From assembly GCF_017355915.2 (NCBI RefSeq), contig NZ_JAFEUV020000003.1, positions 194,858 through 258,857 on the forward strand: a stretch of DNA of 64,000 nt. The letters run 5' to 3'. Shown piece after piece: positions 44,705 to 53,316 of the stretch; the stretch's first letter is position 1; each line of letters opens with the position of its first letter. The stretch comes from Telluribacter roseus (lineage in GTDB: Bacteria; Bacteroidota; Bacteroidia; Cytophagales; Spirosomataceae). A program made the translations under genes and the position numbers. The notes below the pieces were generated by a model that saw only the letters and a program-made list of their open reading frames with translations, was not told the origin of the DNA and searched no databases.

Positions 44705-45047
44705 GAGTAGATAATTCCTGTTACAGCTACTAGTGAAGATAGAGTTAAGTTCTGAATAGTAATTAAACCTGGTCCAGGATAGACTGATAAGCCCTGTGTG
44801 CTGCTGATACTATCAGGTTACAATAAATAGGGAGCCTTTAAGAGGCTCCCTATTTATTAAGGGGCATTAGGATGAGTAAACAGTTAGCTTTTATACATGT
44901 AGCGTACATAGCTGATGGATTGGTAGTAGTGTGAATCCTACTATTGAACCAAGTTAATACCTTACCCTGGCAGTGACTTGCCTGGAGCAGATCCGTACTG
45001 CCGGTATCACCCCTGACCACTTCCTACACTTCCTAACCCGAAAGAGC
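44705..45047. other. Intergenic stretch with terminator
   Basis: After the terminator at 44822-44858 nothing recognisable is present before the next ATG. Confidence 0.5.
44822..44858 (+). terminator. Terminator of the amino-sugar PUL
   Basis: AATAAATAGGGAGCC (44822-44836) pairs perfectly with GGCTCCCTATTTATT (44844-44858). Confidence 0.8.
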
Positions 45048-46469
45048 ATGTCAAAAGACCAGTTTTCAAGACGTGAATTTATCCGGCGCAACTCCCTGAC
45101 CGGCCTGGGCGCCGTGCTGACCCCGGCCCTGCTGGCCGAGGGGGCTAAGGCTGCCCTTCCCGTAGTAGATGGGCCAGCCGTGCCAACCATAGTCAACACA
45201 TCAGGGCCGGCCGCCCTGCTGGGCGGCCAGCCGGTACGTACCCGCGAGTGGCCCCAGTGGCCGCTGTGGAAACCCGAAGCCGACGAGAAAAAGCTGCTGG
45301 AGGTAATCCGGAGTGGCGTATGGTCGCGGGGCGCTACGGTGACCGAATTTGAGAAAGAATGGGCCAAAGCCGTGGGAGCCAAGCGTAGCCTGGCGGTGGT
45401 GAATGGTACCAACGCCCTGATCGTGGCGCTGACCCAGCTGGACATCCGCGGCGGCGACGAGGTAATTGTACCTCCCTATACCTTCATCGCTACCGTGTCG
45501 GCGGTACTGGCTACGGGGGCTATGCCCGTGTTCGTAGATGTGGACCCGGAAACCTTCCAGATCGATCCGGCGAAGATCGAGGCCAAAATCACGCCGCGTA
45601 CCAAAGCCATCATACCGGTACATATCCTGGGCCTACCCGCCCATATGAAGCAGATCCTACCCATCGCCAAAAAGCATAACCTAGCGGTGATTGAGGATGC
45701 CTGTCAGGCCCACCTGGCTGAGATCAACCACCAGAAGGTAGGTACCTTTGGTCATGCGGGCTGTTTCAGTTTCCAGAACTCCAAAAACCTGCCCATTGGG
45801 GAGGGGGGAGCCATTGTCAGCAACGACGACGTATTTATGGACCGCTGCTTCTCCTTCCAGAACTTCGGCAACCCCTACGGAGCCACCATCGGGGCGGTGA
45901 GTATGGGCAGTATTATGCAGGGTACCAAACTTCGATTCACGGAGTACCAGGCCGCTATCGGGCTGGCCCAGTTGAAGCGACTGGAAGAGCAGACCGAGCG
46001 GCGCAGCCAGAATGCCGCCTACCTGAAGTCCCAGATCAAGGACATACCCGGTATAGTACCCTACCGGCTATACGATGATGTGACACGGGCCGTGTTCCAC
46101 CTGTTCCCGTTCCGGTACCGGCAGGAGGAGTTCAAGGGGCTGCCGCGGGAGGCTTTCCTGCAGGCGCTCAAAGCCGAAGGCGTACCCTGCCAGAGCGGCT
46201 ACGCAACGCTGTACAACCAGCAGTTCCTGAACGACGCGTTCCAGTCCAAGAACTACCGGAAGATGTACCCGAAGGAAATGCTGGACTTCAAAACCTATGT
46301 GGAGAAGAACCGCTGCCCCCAGAACGACCGGCTGTGCAACGAGGAGGCCGTGTGGCTGACGCAGAATATGCTGCTCGGCCCCCAATCGGACATGGATGAA
46401 ATAGCCGGCGCCATCCAGAAGGTGTACAACAACGCGGATCAGCTCAAAAAGCTGACGAAGAAAAGCTGA
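45048..46469 (+). CDS. Tat-exported DegT/DnrJ/EryC1-family PLP-dependent protein
   Basis: 473 residues from the ATG at 45048. Tat-type leader MSKDQFSRREFIRRNSLTGL with hydrophobic GLGAVLTPALLA. The fold-type I aminotransferase body follows: LAVVNGTNALIVAL, DEVIVPPYTFIATVSAVLA, VIEDACQAHLAEI, and the PLP lysine in CFSFQNSKNLPIGEGGAI. Cytosolic relatives transaminate nucleotide-linked keto sugars; an exported form must work on something periplasmic and its substrate is unknown. A ceramidase-like gene starts 7 bp downstream, so they are cotranscribed. Noticeably G+C-rich compared with the PUL before it. Confidence 0.85.
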   Translation: MSKDQFSRREFIRRNSLTGLGAVLTPALLAEGAKAALPVVDGPAVPTIVNTSGPAALLGGQPVRTREWPQWPLWKPEADEKKLLEVIRSGVWSRGATVTEFEKEWAKAVGAKRSLAVVNGTNALIVALTQLDIRGGDEVIVPPYTFIATVSAVLATGAMPVFVDVDPETFQIDPAKIEAKITPRTKAIIPVHILGLPAHMKQILPIAKKHNLAVIEDACQAHLAEINHQKVGTFGHAGCFSFQNSKNLPIGEGGAIVSNDDVFMDRCFSFQNFGNPYGATIGAVSMGSIMQGTKLRFTEYQAAIGLAQLKRLEEQTERRSQNAAYLKSQIKDIPGIVPYRLYDDVTRAVFHLFPFRYRQEEFKGLPREAFLQALKAEGVPCQSGYATLYNQQFLNDAFQSKNYRKMYPKEMLDFKTYVEKNRCPQNDRLCNEEAVWLTQNMLLGPQSDMDEIAGAIQKVYNNADQLKKLTKKS

Positions 46470-46476
46470 CACATAC

Positions 46477-47847
46477 ATGAAGAAAATCGTACTATTCCTG
46501 GCCTCTCTATGCCTGCTGGCTACCCTGGGGACCGAAGCTGGCGCCTTGGCGGCCAAGGGTTGGAAGGCGGGCGTGGCCCGCAGGGTGATTACGCCGAAGC
46601 AGCCGATGTGGATGGCCGGCTTTGCCGTGCGCAACCACCCCTCCGAAGGTACCCTGCACGACCTGTGGGCCAAAGCGCTGGTGCTGGAAGACGAGGAGGG
46701 AAAGCAGGCCGTACTGGTAACCACCGATCTGTTAGGGATTCCGAAGGGCATTTCCGACCGTATCCGTACCCGCCTGTACACCGACCATAAGCTGAGCAAG
46801 GCGCAGATCATCCTCAACAGCTCCCATACCCACTCGGGGCCGGTGTTGTCGGATGCACTTTTTGATATCTATCCGCTGGATGCCGAGCAGATCACCCGGG
46901 TCAACCAGTACTCCCGCTTTCTGGAAGATCAGATCGTGGCGCTGGTAGGGGAGGCCCTGCGCAAAACGGAGCCCGCCCGCATCTACGCCGAGAACGGCGT
47001 AACCCGCTTTCAGGTCAACCGGCGCAATAACAACGCCGCCGTGCTGCCCCGCCTGACGGAGCTACAGGGGCCCAACGACTACGCGGTACCGGTACTGAAA
47101 GTAGAGAATGAGCGGGGGGAGCTGAAAGCCGTAGCCTTTGGGTACGCCTGTCACCCTACAGTGCTTAATGGCTATCAGTGGTCCGGTGACTACGTCGGAT
47201 TTGCGCAGATTGAGCTGGAAAAAGCTCATCCGGGTGCTACGGCCTTGTTCTTCCAGGGTACCGGAGCCGATCAGAACCCGCTGCCGCGCAATACCATACC
47301 CCTGGCGCAGCAGTACGGCCGGGAACTGGCCGCGGCGGTGGATCGGGTACTCCAGGAAGAGATGCATGCCCTACCGGCCCGACTATCCACGGCTTACTCC
47401 GAGATAGAGCTACCGCTCACGGCGCACCCGGATAAGGAAGGCTACGCCAAAATAGCGAAAGAAGTTACCACCGACTACCAGAAGCGCTGGGCCAACCGCA
47501 TGGCCAGCAAGCTGCAGCAGGGCGAAGCCATGCCCAAAACCTACCCGTACCCCGTACAGGTGTGGCACCTGGGCGACCTGCCCCTGGTAACGCTGGGCGG
47601 AGAGGTGGTGGTGGAGTACGCCATCAAGCTCAAGCAGATCTTTGGCCCCAGTACCTTTGTCATGGGCTACTCCAACGATGTCATGGCCTATATCCCCTCG
47701 AGTACCATCCTGCGCGAAGGCGGCTACGAGGGCGAGTCGTCCCAGATGGTGTACGGGCTGCCCAGTACCTGGGAGTCCACCATCGAAACCATGATCCTGT
47801 ACGAAGCGGTCAGGCTGGCCCGGCAGGCCGGTGTGCCCACTCCCTAA
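46477..47847 (+). CDS. Neutral/alkaline ceramidase-like secreted protein
   Basis: 456 residues with a signal peptide (IVLFLASLCLLATLGTEAGALA). It matches the N-terminal catalytic-type domain of neutral/alkaline non-lysosomal ceramidases: AGVARRVITPKQPMWMAGF, TDLLGIPKGISDRI, ILNSSHTHSGPVLSD, and FFQGTGADQNP. Bacterial proteins of this kind are shorter than true ceramidases, and sphingolipid hydrolysis is not certain. It follows the DegT-like gene by 7 bp and precedes a beta-propeller gene by 21 bp, forming a three-gene operon. Confidence 0.85.
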   Translation: MKKIVLFLASLCLLATLGTEAGALAAKGWKAGVARRVITPKQPMWMAGFAVRNHPSEGTLHDLWAKALVLEDEEGKQAVLVTTDLLGIPKGISDRIRTRLYTDHKLSKAQIILNSSHTHSGPVLSDALFDIYPLDAEQITRVNQYSRFLEDQIVALVGEALRKTEPARIYAENGVTRFQVNRRNNNAAVLPRLTELQGPNDYAVPVLKVENERGELKAVAFGYACHPTVLNGYQWSGDYVGFAQIELEKAHPGATALFFQGTGADQNPLPRNTIPLAQQYGRELAAAVDRVLQEEMHALPARLSTAYSEIELPLTAHPDKEGYAKIAKEVTTDYQKRWANRMASKLQQGEAMPKTYPYPVQVWHLGDLPLVTLGGEVVVEYAIKLKQIFGPSTFVMGYSNDVMAYIPSSTILREGGYEGESSQMVYGLPSTWESTIETMILYEAVRLARQAGVPTP

Positions 47848-47868
47848 CCCTTACTTATTACCTACCTG

Positions 47869-49194
47869 ATGAATACCACTACCTACGACCCTGCTATCCA
47901 TACTACACACACCACTCATGCGCTGACTGCGCAGCCCTACTACTCCGGCTTTGAGCTGGCCCATGATACCTACAATGCCATCACGGTAGCCAGCGACGGC
48001 AAGGTATACTACGTACTGTCGTCGGAGGCTCACGACCGGGGAGGGCAGCTGTACGTGTACGATCCGGCTACGGACCAGATCCGCCACCTGGCCGACCTGA
48101 CCGAGCTATGCGGCGAAGCTAACGCGAAGGCCATTGTGCAGGGCAAAAGCCACGTTCGCTTCTACGAGCGGGCGGGCAAGCTCTACTTTGCTACCCACGT
48201 CGGCTACTACGAGATGATCGACGGCATGGAGCGCCTGCCCCATCATGCGCCCGAAGGGTACAGTCTCTATCCCGGCGGGCATCTGCTGTCGTATGACCTG
48301 GTTACCGGGGAGTTTGAAGACCTGGCCCTGGCTCCCGACGGCGAAGGCATCCTGACCATGACGCTCGACAAGGACCGGGGGCATATTTATGCGCTTACCT
48401 GGCCGTTGGGGTACTTCCTGCACTACGATCCGGCTACCGGCGAGCTCAGGAACCTGGGACTGACCTGCGCCCGCGGCGAGGCCGGTACGCCCGGCGACGA
48501 CTACCGCGTCATCTGTCGGTCTATGTTCGTGGACCCGCGCGAGGGAGCGGTGTACTTCTCCACCGCCGAGGGGCATGTACTTACCTACCAGCCCGGCGCT
48601 GCTGAGCTGCGCACGCTGGAAGACTTTGACCTCCGGCTCGACTACTTTGGCCGGTACGACGCCACCCGCCCCGGTAGCATGGGGTACAACTGGCGCAAGA
48701 TATTCTGGTACGCCCCCGAGGAGGTAGCCTACGGCGTCCACGGCAACTCGGGGTACCTGTTCCGCTTTGATCCGCGCGAGCCGAAGATTGAGATCGTGGA
48801 GCGCATTACCTCCGAGCCCTCCCGGCGGAGCGGTATGTTTGACCAGTTTAGCTACGGGTACCTGGGCTTCCAGCCGGGGCCGGACGGCGACACCATCTAC
48901 TACCTCACCGGTGGCCCCATCTACCTCAATGGCAAGCGCGTCAAGGGGGCGGAGGAGATAGCCAAGGGAGCCGCCAGAGGGCTAGAAAACCTGCACCTGG
49001 TGACCTTCCACATCCCCAGCCGGACCTATACCGACCACGGGCCCATCTTCTACGCCGATGGGCAGCGGCCTACTTACGTCAACTCTATTGCCATCGGGCA
49101 CGATGGTACCGTATATACGCTGGCGCGTTTTGAGCACGAAGGAAAGGAAATTCAGGACCTGGTAAAGATTCCGGGGCCCTATGCCACTATATAG
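47869..49194 (+). CDS. Beta-propeller protein of unknown function
   Basis: 441 residues with repeating short blades (YNAITVASDGKVYYVLSSEA, GGQLYVYDPATDQIRHL, GHLLSYDLVTGEFEDLAL, GHIYALTWPLGYFLHYDPATG, GAVYFSTAEGHVLTYQPGA, SGYLFRFDPREPKIEIVE, GTVYTLARFEHEGKEI), about seven propeller-like units. There is no obvious signal peptide, unlike its operon partners. It may be a lyase or binding propeller acting on the same compound; no family could be named. The hairpin at 49199-49239 follows the stop. Confidence 0.75.
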   Translation: MNTTTYDPAIHTTHTTHALTAQPYYSGFELAHDTYNAITVASDGKVYYVLSSEAHDRGGQLYVYDPATDQIRHLADLTELCGEANAKAIVQGKSHVRFYERAGKLYFATHVGYYEMIDGMERLPHHAPEGYSLYPGGHLLSYDLVTGEFEDLALAPDGEGILTMTLDKDRGHIYALTWPLGYFLHYDPATGELRNLGLTCARGEAGTPGDDYRVICRSMFVDPREGAVYFSTAEGHVLTYQPGAAELRTLEDFDLRLDYFGRYDATRPGSMGYNWRKIFWYAPEEVAYGVHGNSGYLFRFDPREPKIEIVERITSEPSRRSGMFDQFSYGYLGFQPGPDGDTIYYLTGGPIYLNGKRVKGAEEIAKGAARGLENLHLVTFHIPSRTYTDHGPIFYADGQRPTYVNSIAIGHDGTVYTLARFEHEGKEIQDLVKIPGPYATI

Positions 49195-49198
49195 CCAA

Positions 49199-49239
49199 AA
49201 TGCAGCTGATGCGGGTGATACACCCGCATCAGCTGCATT
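49199..49239. terminator. Strong hairpin between convergent genes
   Basis: AATGCAGCTGATGCGGGTG (49199-49217) pairs perfectly with 49221-49239. T-run support exists on the minus side (TTTTGG) more than on the plus side. Confidence 0.75.
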
Positions 49240-49314
49240 GTATAAAAAATAAGGAGTGCCGGCAACGTAGCCTGCGCTTGTGCGATTGTGGATCAGGAGA
49301 GGTACATGAGCTGG

Positions 49315-49545
49315 CTATTCGAGCCGTATCAGGTACCCGATCTCTTCCAGCTGGGTCAACAAATGACCCATACCGCGTATGCTTACCCGTTTTCCGTAGT
49401 ATACCTGAATACGAAGGGCCAGTACTTCCAGAAATTCCCACAAAGTCAGTTTAGAATCGTACGAAGAATCGTTTTTCAGATTTTCAAACACCTCTACTGG
49501 TGAGTCACCCTCAATAACTTTCCCCGTAGCGGTCAAAAACTTCAT
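49315..49545 (-). CDS. Hypothetical small protein
   Basis: 76 residues from the ATG at 49545 (MKFLTATGKVIEGDSPVEVF). The longer upstream frame to 49656 has an unlikely composition and was not used. The body reads like a compact helical protein (LTLWEFLEVLALRIQVYYGK, GMGHLLTQLEEIGYLIRLE). No family recognised. It lies leftward after the degenerate receiver at 49702, with a gap of ~155 bp. Confidence 0.5.
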   Translation of the reverse strand: MKFLTATGKVIEGDSPVEVFENLKNDSSYDSKLTLWEFLEVLALRIQVYYGKRVSIRGMGHLLTQLEEIGYLIRLE

Positions 49546-49701
49546 CTTCGAGTAACGTTCTTCTGGAAATGTGTACGATTTAGATTGAACAGGTACTACC
49601 TGGCTGCCGGAGAGGCAGCTACTTTCATGCCATAATGCACATAGTTTACCTGCCACTACCAGGTATAGTACTTATTCTTCACGAAAGCTTCGGTCAGGTT
49701 T

Positions 49702-50130
49702 TCAATAAAGCCCTGGAGACAAAATAACGTTTTTCCCCAAAGAAGTACTGTATAATATCTTACTTAGTAACTGGATCCATTTACTGATTGTATCGGGCTT
49801 TACCATAAAGACTGTTGCGCCTAACCCTAACCCTTCCTTCACATCCTCTTCATCCTCCGTAGCAGACATGACAATCACCGGTACCTGGCGCAGCCGCTCT
49901 ATCCGCCTTAGCTCGACCAGTGTCTGTCGGGCATCCCGCCCCGGCAAATTAAGATTTAAAAAGATATAATCAGGTGTAAAGCCCGGATCGTTCCGTAGCT
50001 TTTCGAGGGCGGCCGTACCACTCGGTACGGCTACACAGTCTACATAAGCGTCTACCTGGACCATCGCAATGGTTAAAAAACGCTGATCCTCCTCCTCATG
50101 GTCTATAATCAGACTTGTCCGGCTTCTCAT
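49702..50130 (-). CDS. Degenerate receiver protein lacking the phosphoacceptor Asp
   Basis: 142 residues, clearly homologous to the receiver at 25707 (SLIID...EDQRFLTIAMVQVDAYVDCV). The phosphorylation site, Asp61 in that paralogue, is Asn59 here (IFLNLNLPGRDA), and the second acidic residue of the metal-binding pair is His11 (IIDHEEED). The Thr/Ser switch (IVMSATE) and Lys (FMVKPD) remain. It therefore should not be phosphorylated by the usual chemistry and may act as a constitutive or decoy receiver. The frame is intact, so it is likely expressed. It lies beside two CheB-type genes. Confidence 0.8.
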   Translation of the reverse strand: MRSRTSLIIDHEEEDQRFLTIAMVQVDAYVDCVAVPSGTAALEKLRNDPGFTPDYIFLNLNLPGRDARQTLVELRRIERLRQVPVIVMSATEDEEDVKEGLGLGATVFMVKPDTISKWIQLLSKILYSTSLGKNVILSPGLY

Positions 50131-50165
50131 GCTTAGGTAATTTGACTATATAAATAAATGATAAA

Positions 50166-50273
50166 CTAGTAAATAAAAAGTCCGGGAGGAGTAAGTGCCT
50201 GCCCCCGGTGTGACCAGTCGTCTACACTTCCACAGGCCGCCAGGTACAGGAGAGGGAGCGGTAGCAGCCTCAT
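50166..50273 (-). CDS. Possible 35-residue lipoprotein
   Basis: An ATG at 50273 opens MRLLPLPLLYLAACGSVDDW..., with a lipobox-like LAAC and a short hydrophilic tail. Such micro-lipoproteins exist, but there is no other evidence here. Confidence 0.3.
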   Translation of the reverse strand: MRLLPLPLLYLAACGSVDDWSHRGQALTPPGLFIY

Positions 50274-50604
50274 TCCTTCTCCTGTACAGTACTTCGTCCT
50301 GTGGTGGTACACGTAGTACATGGTAAACTTATATATACGTAAAAAGGTATGCCAATAGCAGCAAATAGTAGTACTATTCGCTGACAGGCTGGGGAGTGAC
50401 AGGTGCAGGTACAACCGGACTTTCTTAAATCTCCTGACAGCAAGCGGGATTTATTTACAGCGGGTACTAATCAATTAGGGCTGTTCGCTGGTTACTAGGT
50501 AAATGCCTGTCTGACGGACAGGTACTGCTACCCAATTAGTTGCTTCCATTACCGGGCGCAATTCGTGTAGACTACTTCAACAGATCTTACTTAAGAAACA
50601 GAGT
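50274..50604. other. Intergenic stretch
   Basis: Contains a short hairpin CCTGTC...GACAGG (50506-50522) of doubtful meaning. Presumably the promoter of the CheB-type genes; none recognised. Confidence 0.4.
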
Positions 50605-51648
50605 ATGGTTAGACGGGACATCGTAGTAATAGGTGCTTCAGCGGGCGGCGTGACGGCCCTGAGATATCTTGTGAAGGGGTTGCCGGAAGATTTTCCGGGG
50701 TCGATTTTTATTGTGCTGCACATCCCTTCCTATACGGAGTCGCAGCTGCCCGGAATACTTACCAGCGCCGGGCTGCTGAATGCCGTGCATCCCGAAGATG
50801 GTGAAGCCATAGAGCCGGGCAAGATCTACGTCGCGCGCAGCGATCATCACCTGCTGCTGGATGACGGTAAGGTACTGGTCCGGAAGGGCCCCAAGGAAAA
50901 CCGCTTTCGCCCTTCTATTGATGCCCTGTTCCGCTCGGCGGCCTACGTATACGGGCCACGGGTGGTGGGCATTATCCTGTCGGGGGTCCTCAACGACGGC
51001 GCCTCGGGTATGTGGACCATCAAGCAGCACGGGGGCGTGGTCATGATCCAGACGCCGGCGGACGCGGAGCAGTCGCAGCTACCCATCAATGTGATGGAGT
51101 GTGTGGAGGCCGACTACATCCTGAATGCCGCCGATATGGGACCCATCGTATCGGGGCTGGTAAAGGAGCCCGCGCCGGATAAGTACAAGTTTACGCAGGA
51201 GGCCCTGAAGTTGCTCAAAATGGAGGTAATCATAGCTACCCGCGACAATGCCTTCGAAATGGGTATTATGAACATGGGAGAGCTGTCACCCTTTGTGTGC
51301 CCTGAGTGCTACGGGGCGCTCGTACGGCTGGTAGAAGGCAACATACTGCGGTTCAGGTGCCACACGGGCCACGCCTATACCGCCAGTTCGCTGCTGGCCG
51401 AAATATCCGAAAAGGTCGAGAACCAGCTATGGCAGGCCATGCGCGGCCTGGAAGAAATGAACATGCTGCTGAGAAAGATCGCTGACCAGTACGACAGGAT
51501 GAGCAACGAGCGCTCGGCGGAGCTGTTCAGGGCCAAGGCGGACGAAAGCGCCCGGCGCGCCCGCGTCATCCACGACTCGGTATTTCACCAGAGCCAGTAC
51601 AGCGAAGATATACGCCTGCACCAGGGCAAAGCTACTTTTGATAAGTAG
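50605..51648 (+). CDS. CheB-type methylesterase with C-terminal zinc-ribbon-like segment
   Basis: 347 residues without an N-terminal receiver. The catalytic triad of CheB is Ser12 (GASAGGV), His39 (IVLHIPSYTE) and Asp131 (GVLNDGASG). Residues ~230-275 carry CPEC ... CHTGH, a probable zinc-binding knuckle, followed by a helical tail (LWQAMRGLEEMNMLLRKIAD). Removal of methyl groups from receptor glutamates is the family activity, but no chemoreceptor gene is in the window, so it may demethylate another protein. A paralogue with the same layout follows at 51750. Confidence 0.88.
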   Translation: MVRRDIVVIGASAGGVTALRYLVKGLPEDFPGSIFIVLHIPSYTESQLPGILTSAGLLNAVHPEDGEAIEPGKIYVARSDHHLLLDDGKVLVRKGPKENRFRPSIDALFRSAAYVYGPRVVGIILSGVLNDGASGMWTIKQHGGVVMIQTPADAEQSQLPINVMECVEADYILNAADMGPIVSGLVKEPAPDKYKFTQEALKLLKMEVIIATRDNAFEMGIMNMGELSPFVCPECYGALVRLVEGNILRFRCHTGHAYTASSLLAEISEKVENQLWQAMRGLEEMNMLLRKIADQYDRMSNERSAELFRAKADESARRARVIHDSVFHQSQYSEDIRLHQGKATFDK

Positions 51649-51749
51649 GCAGTACTTACCCCTGTACACAGTCCGGGACGCAGATATACTGGGTCGTACT
51701 GAACAGTATGAAGTAGATCAGGTTTAGTAGTTAAATACCCGTAGTAAGC

Positions 51750-52751
51750 ATGGATGACCAACCCCAGTATGTTATTGTAGTAGGTGCCTCGGCCGGTGGG
51801 CTCAAAGCCCTGCAGGAGCTGGTAGTACAGATCCAGGAAGGTACCGAAGCGGCCATCTTTGTGGTACTGCATCTTTCCAAGAGAGGCATCGGTGAGTTGC
51901 TGACGTATCGCCTGCAGCAGCACACCCAGCTTCCCTGTCAGGTGGCCGCCGATGGGATGCCCATCCGGAAGGGGCACGTGTACGTAGCTCCCCCGGACCA
52001 TCACCTGATCGTCAAGCAGGGCATCATCCGGATCGTCAATGGCGCCGCCGAAAACCGCTGGCGGCCCTCCATCGATGTGATGTTCCGGTCAGCGGCGGTA
52101 GCCTACGGCGAGCGGGCCATTGGTATTATCCTGACGGGTATGCTTGATGACGGCACGGCCGGTATGCTGGCCATCAGCAGGTGCGGAGGTACCTGTATCG
52201 TGCAGGACCCCAACGAAGCCGAGTACCCCGATATGCCCCTTTCGGTAGTCACTAATATGGAGGTAGACTACTGCGTACCCCTGACGCAGATTGGCTTTGT
52301 GCTGTACAACGTCATGAAGACCAAAGAGATAAAAGGCATACCCATACCCCCCGACCTACGAAAAGAAGCGGAGATAGCCGAAAAGGTAGTCACGAAGATA
52401 GAGGATACAACACAACTGGGTACCCAGTCTACCTACGTATGTCCGGACTGCGGAGGGGTATTGTCCGAGTTAAAGGACGATGGATTCAGCCGGTACCGCT
52501 GCCATACGGGCCATGTTTTCACGGAGGGCGATCTGCTGACCCTGAAAACCGAAGAGATAGAGTCGACGCTGTGGGTAGCCCTGCGAATCATGGAAGAAAA
52601 ACGCAACCTGCTCGCCAAGCTGGCGGAAGAGGAAATCCGTAAAGGCCTTAATATAATCGCCATCGAACACCGCCGCAGGGCCGATGAGTTGGGCGTACAC
52701 ATCAGCAAGATCAAGGAAGTAATCTTCAGATCAGCGACCGACGACGAGTGA
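51750..52751 (+). CDS. CheB-type methylesterase with C-terminal zinc-ribbon-like segment (paralogue)
   Basis: 333 residues, same order of parts as the upstream gene: Ser14 (GASAGGL), His41 (VVLHLSKRG), Asp134 (GMLDDGTAG), then CPDC ... CHTGH and a helical tail (LWVALRIMEEKRNLLAKLAE). The shared CxxC-CHTGH segment is absent from classical CheB. It starts 101 bp after the first copy and is probably in the same transcript. It is convergent with the receiver gene at 52767. The pair looks like a tandem duplication that has diverged considerably. Confidence 0.88.
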   Translation: MDDQPQYVIVVGASAGGLKALQELVVQIQEGTEAAIFVVLHLSKRGIGELLTYRLQQHTQLPCQVAADGMPIRKGHVYVAPPDHHLIVKQGIIRIVNGAAENRWRPSIDVMFRSAAVAYGERAIGIILTGMLDDGTAGMLAISRCGGTCIVQDPNEAEYPDMPLSVVTNMEVDYCVPLTQIGFVLYNVMKTKEIKGIPIPPDLRKEAEIAEKVVTKIEDTTQLGTQSTYVCPDCGGVLSELKDDGFSRYRCHTGHVFTEGDLLTLKTEEIESTLWVALRIMEEKRNLLAKLAEEEIRKGLNIIAIEHRRRADELGVHISKIKEVIFRSATDDE

Positions 52752-52766
52752 GCTGCCCGGCAGGCA

Positions 52767-53126
52767 TTATTTGGTAATATGCCTGGCGATAACATCCAGA
52801 AGTTCGCGCGATTTGAAGGGCTTCTCCAGAAAGTCGTCCGCCCCGGCTTCGCGCGCCAGCTGGGCTATACCGGGCGTGGCTGATATCATGATCACGGGTA
52901 TAGAGCGGGTCATCTCGCGGCTCTTGAGGTACCGGCATATCTCCAGCCCGTCCGATCCGGACAGGTACCGGTCGAGTACGTAGATATCGGGGTACTCGTA
53001 GTTATCTTCAAGGAGCGGCTTTCCGTCCGTAAAGATCAGGGTGGAGTATCCGGCCCTTTCGAATATGATCTTGTACACATCCTGAATGCCGGCATCATCA
53101 TCTGTGATAAGTACTTTTTTCTTCAT
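52767..53126 (-). CDS. Stand-alone response regulator receiver protein
   Basis: 119 residues, minimal receiver. Acidic pair in VLITDDDAGIQ, phosphoacceptor Asp in IYVLDRYLSGSDGLEI, Thr/Ser in VIMISATPG, Lys in DDFLEKPFKSREL. It lies 190 bp downstream of the CheB-CheR-kinase fusion in the same orientation and is the natural phosphorylation partner of that kinase. No output domain. Confidence 0.9.
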   Translation of the reverse strand: MKKKVLITDDDAGIQDVYKIIFERAGYSTLIFTDGKPLLEDNYEYPDIYVLDRYLSGSDGLEICRYLKSREMTRSIPVIMISATPGIAQLAREAGADDFLEKPFKSRELLDVIARHITK

Positions 53127-53316
53127 GGTGTAGTGTGGTTGCAGAGAAGGCTTTCAAACGCTTTTCGACCCCTTCTTCCTGTGATACTGATCATCTACTT
53201 CTGCGACAAGTATACTACCTGTTTGTAACCTTTGTGTCTAAAGCAGAAGCATAGAGCGTACTACTTGCTACTCAATGAAAAAGCAGTTCCCTATGCTTTT
53301 GCTCCTACTAGGGTAC

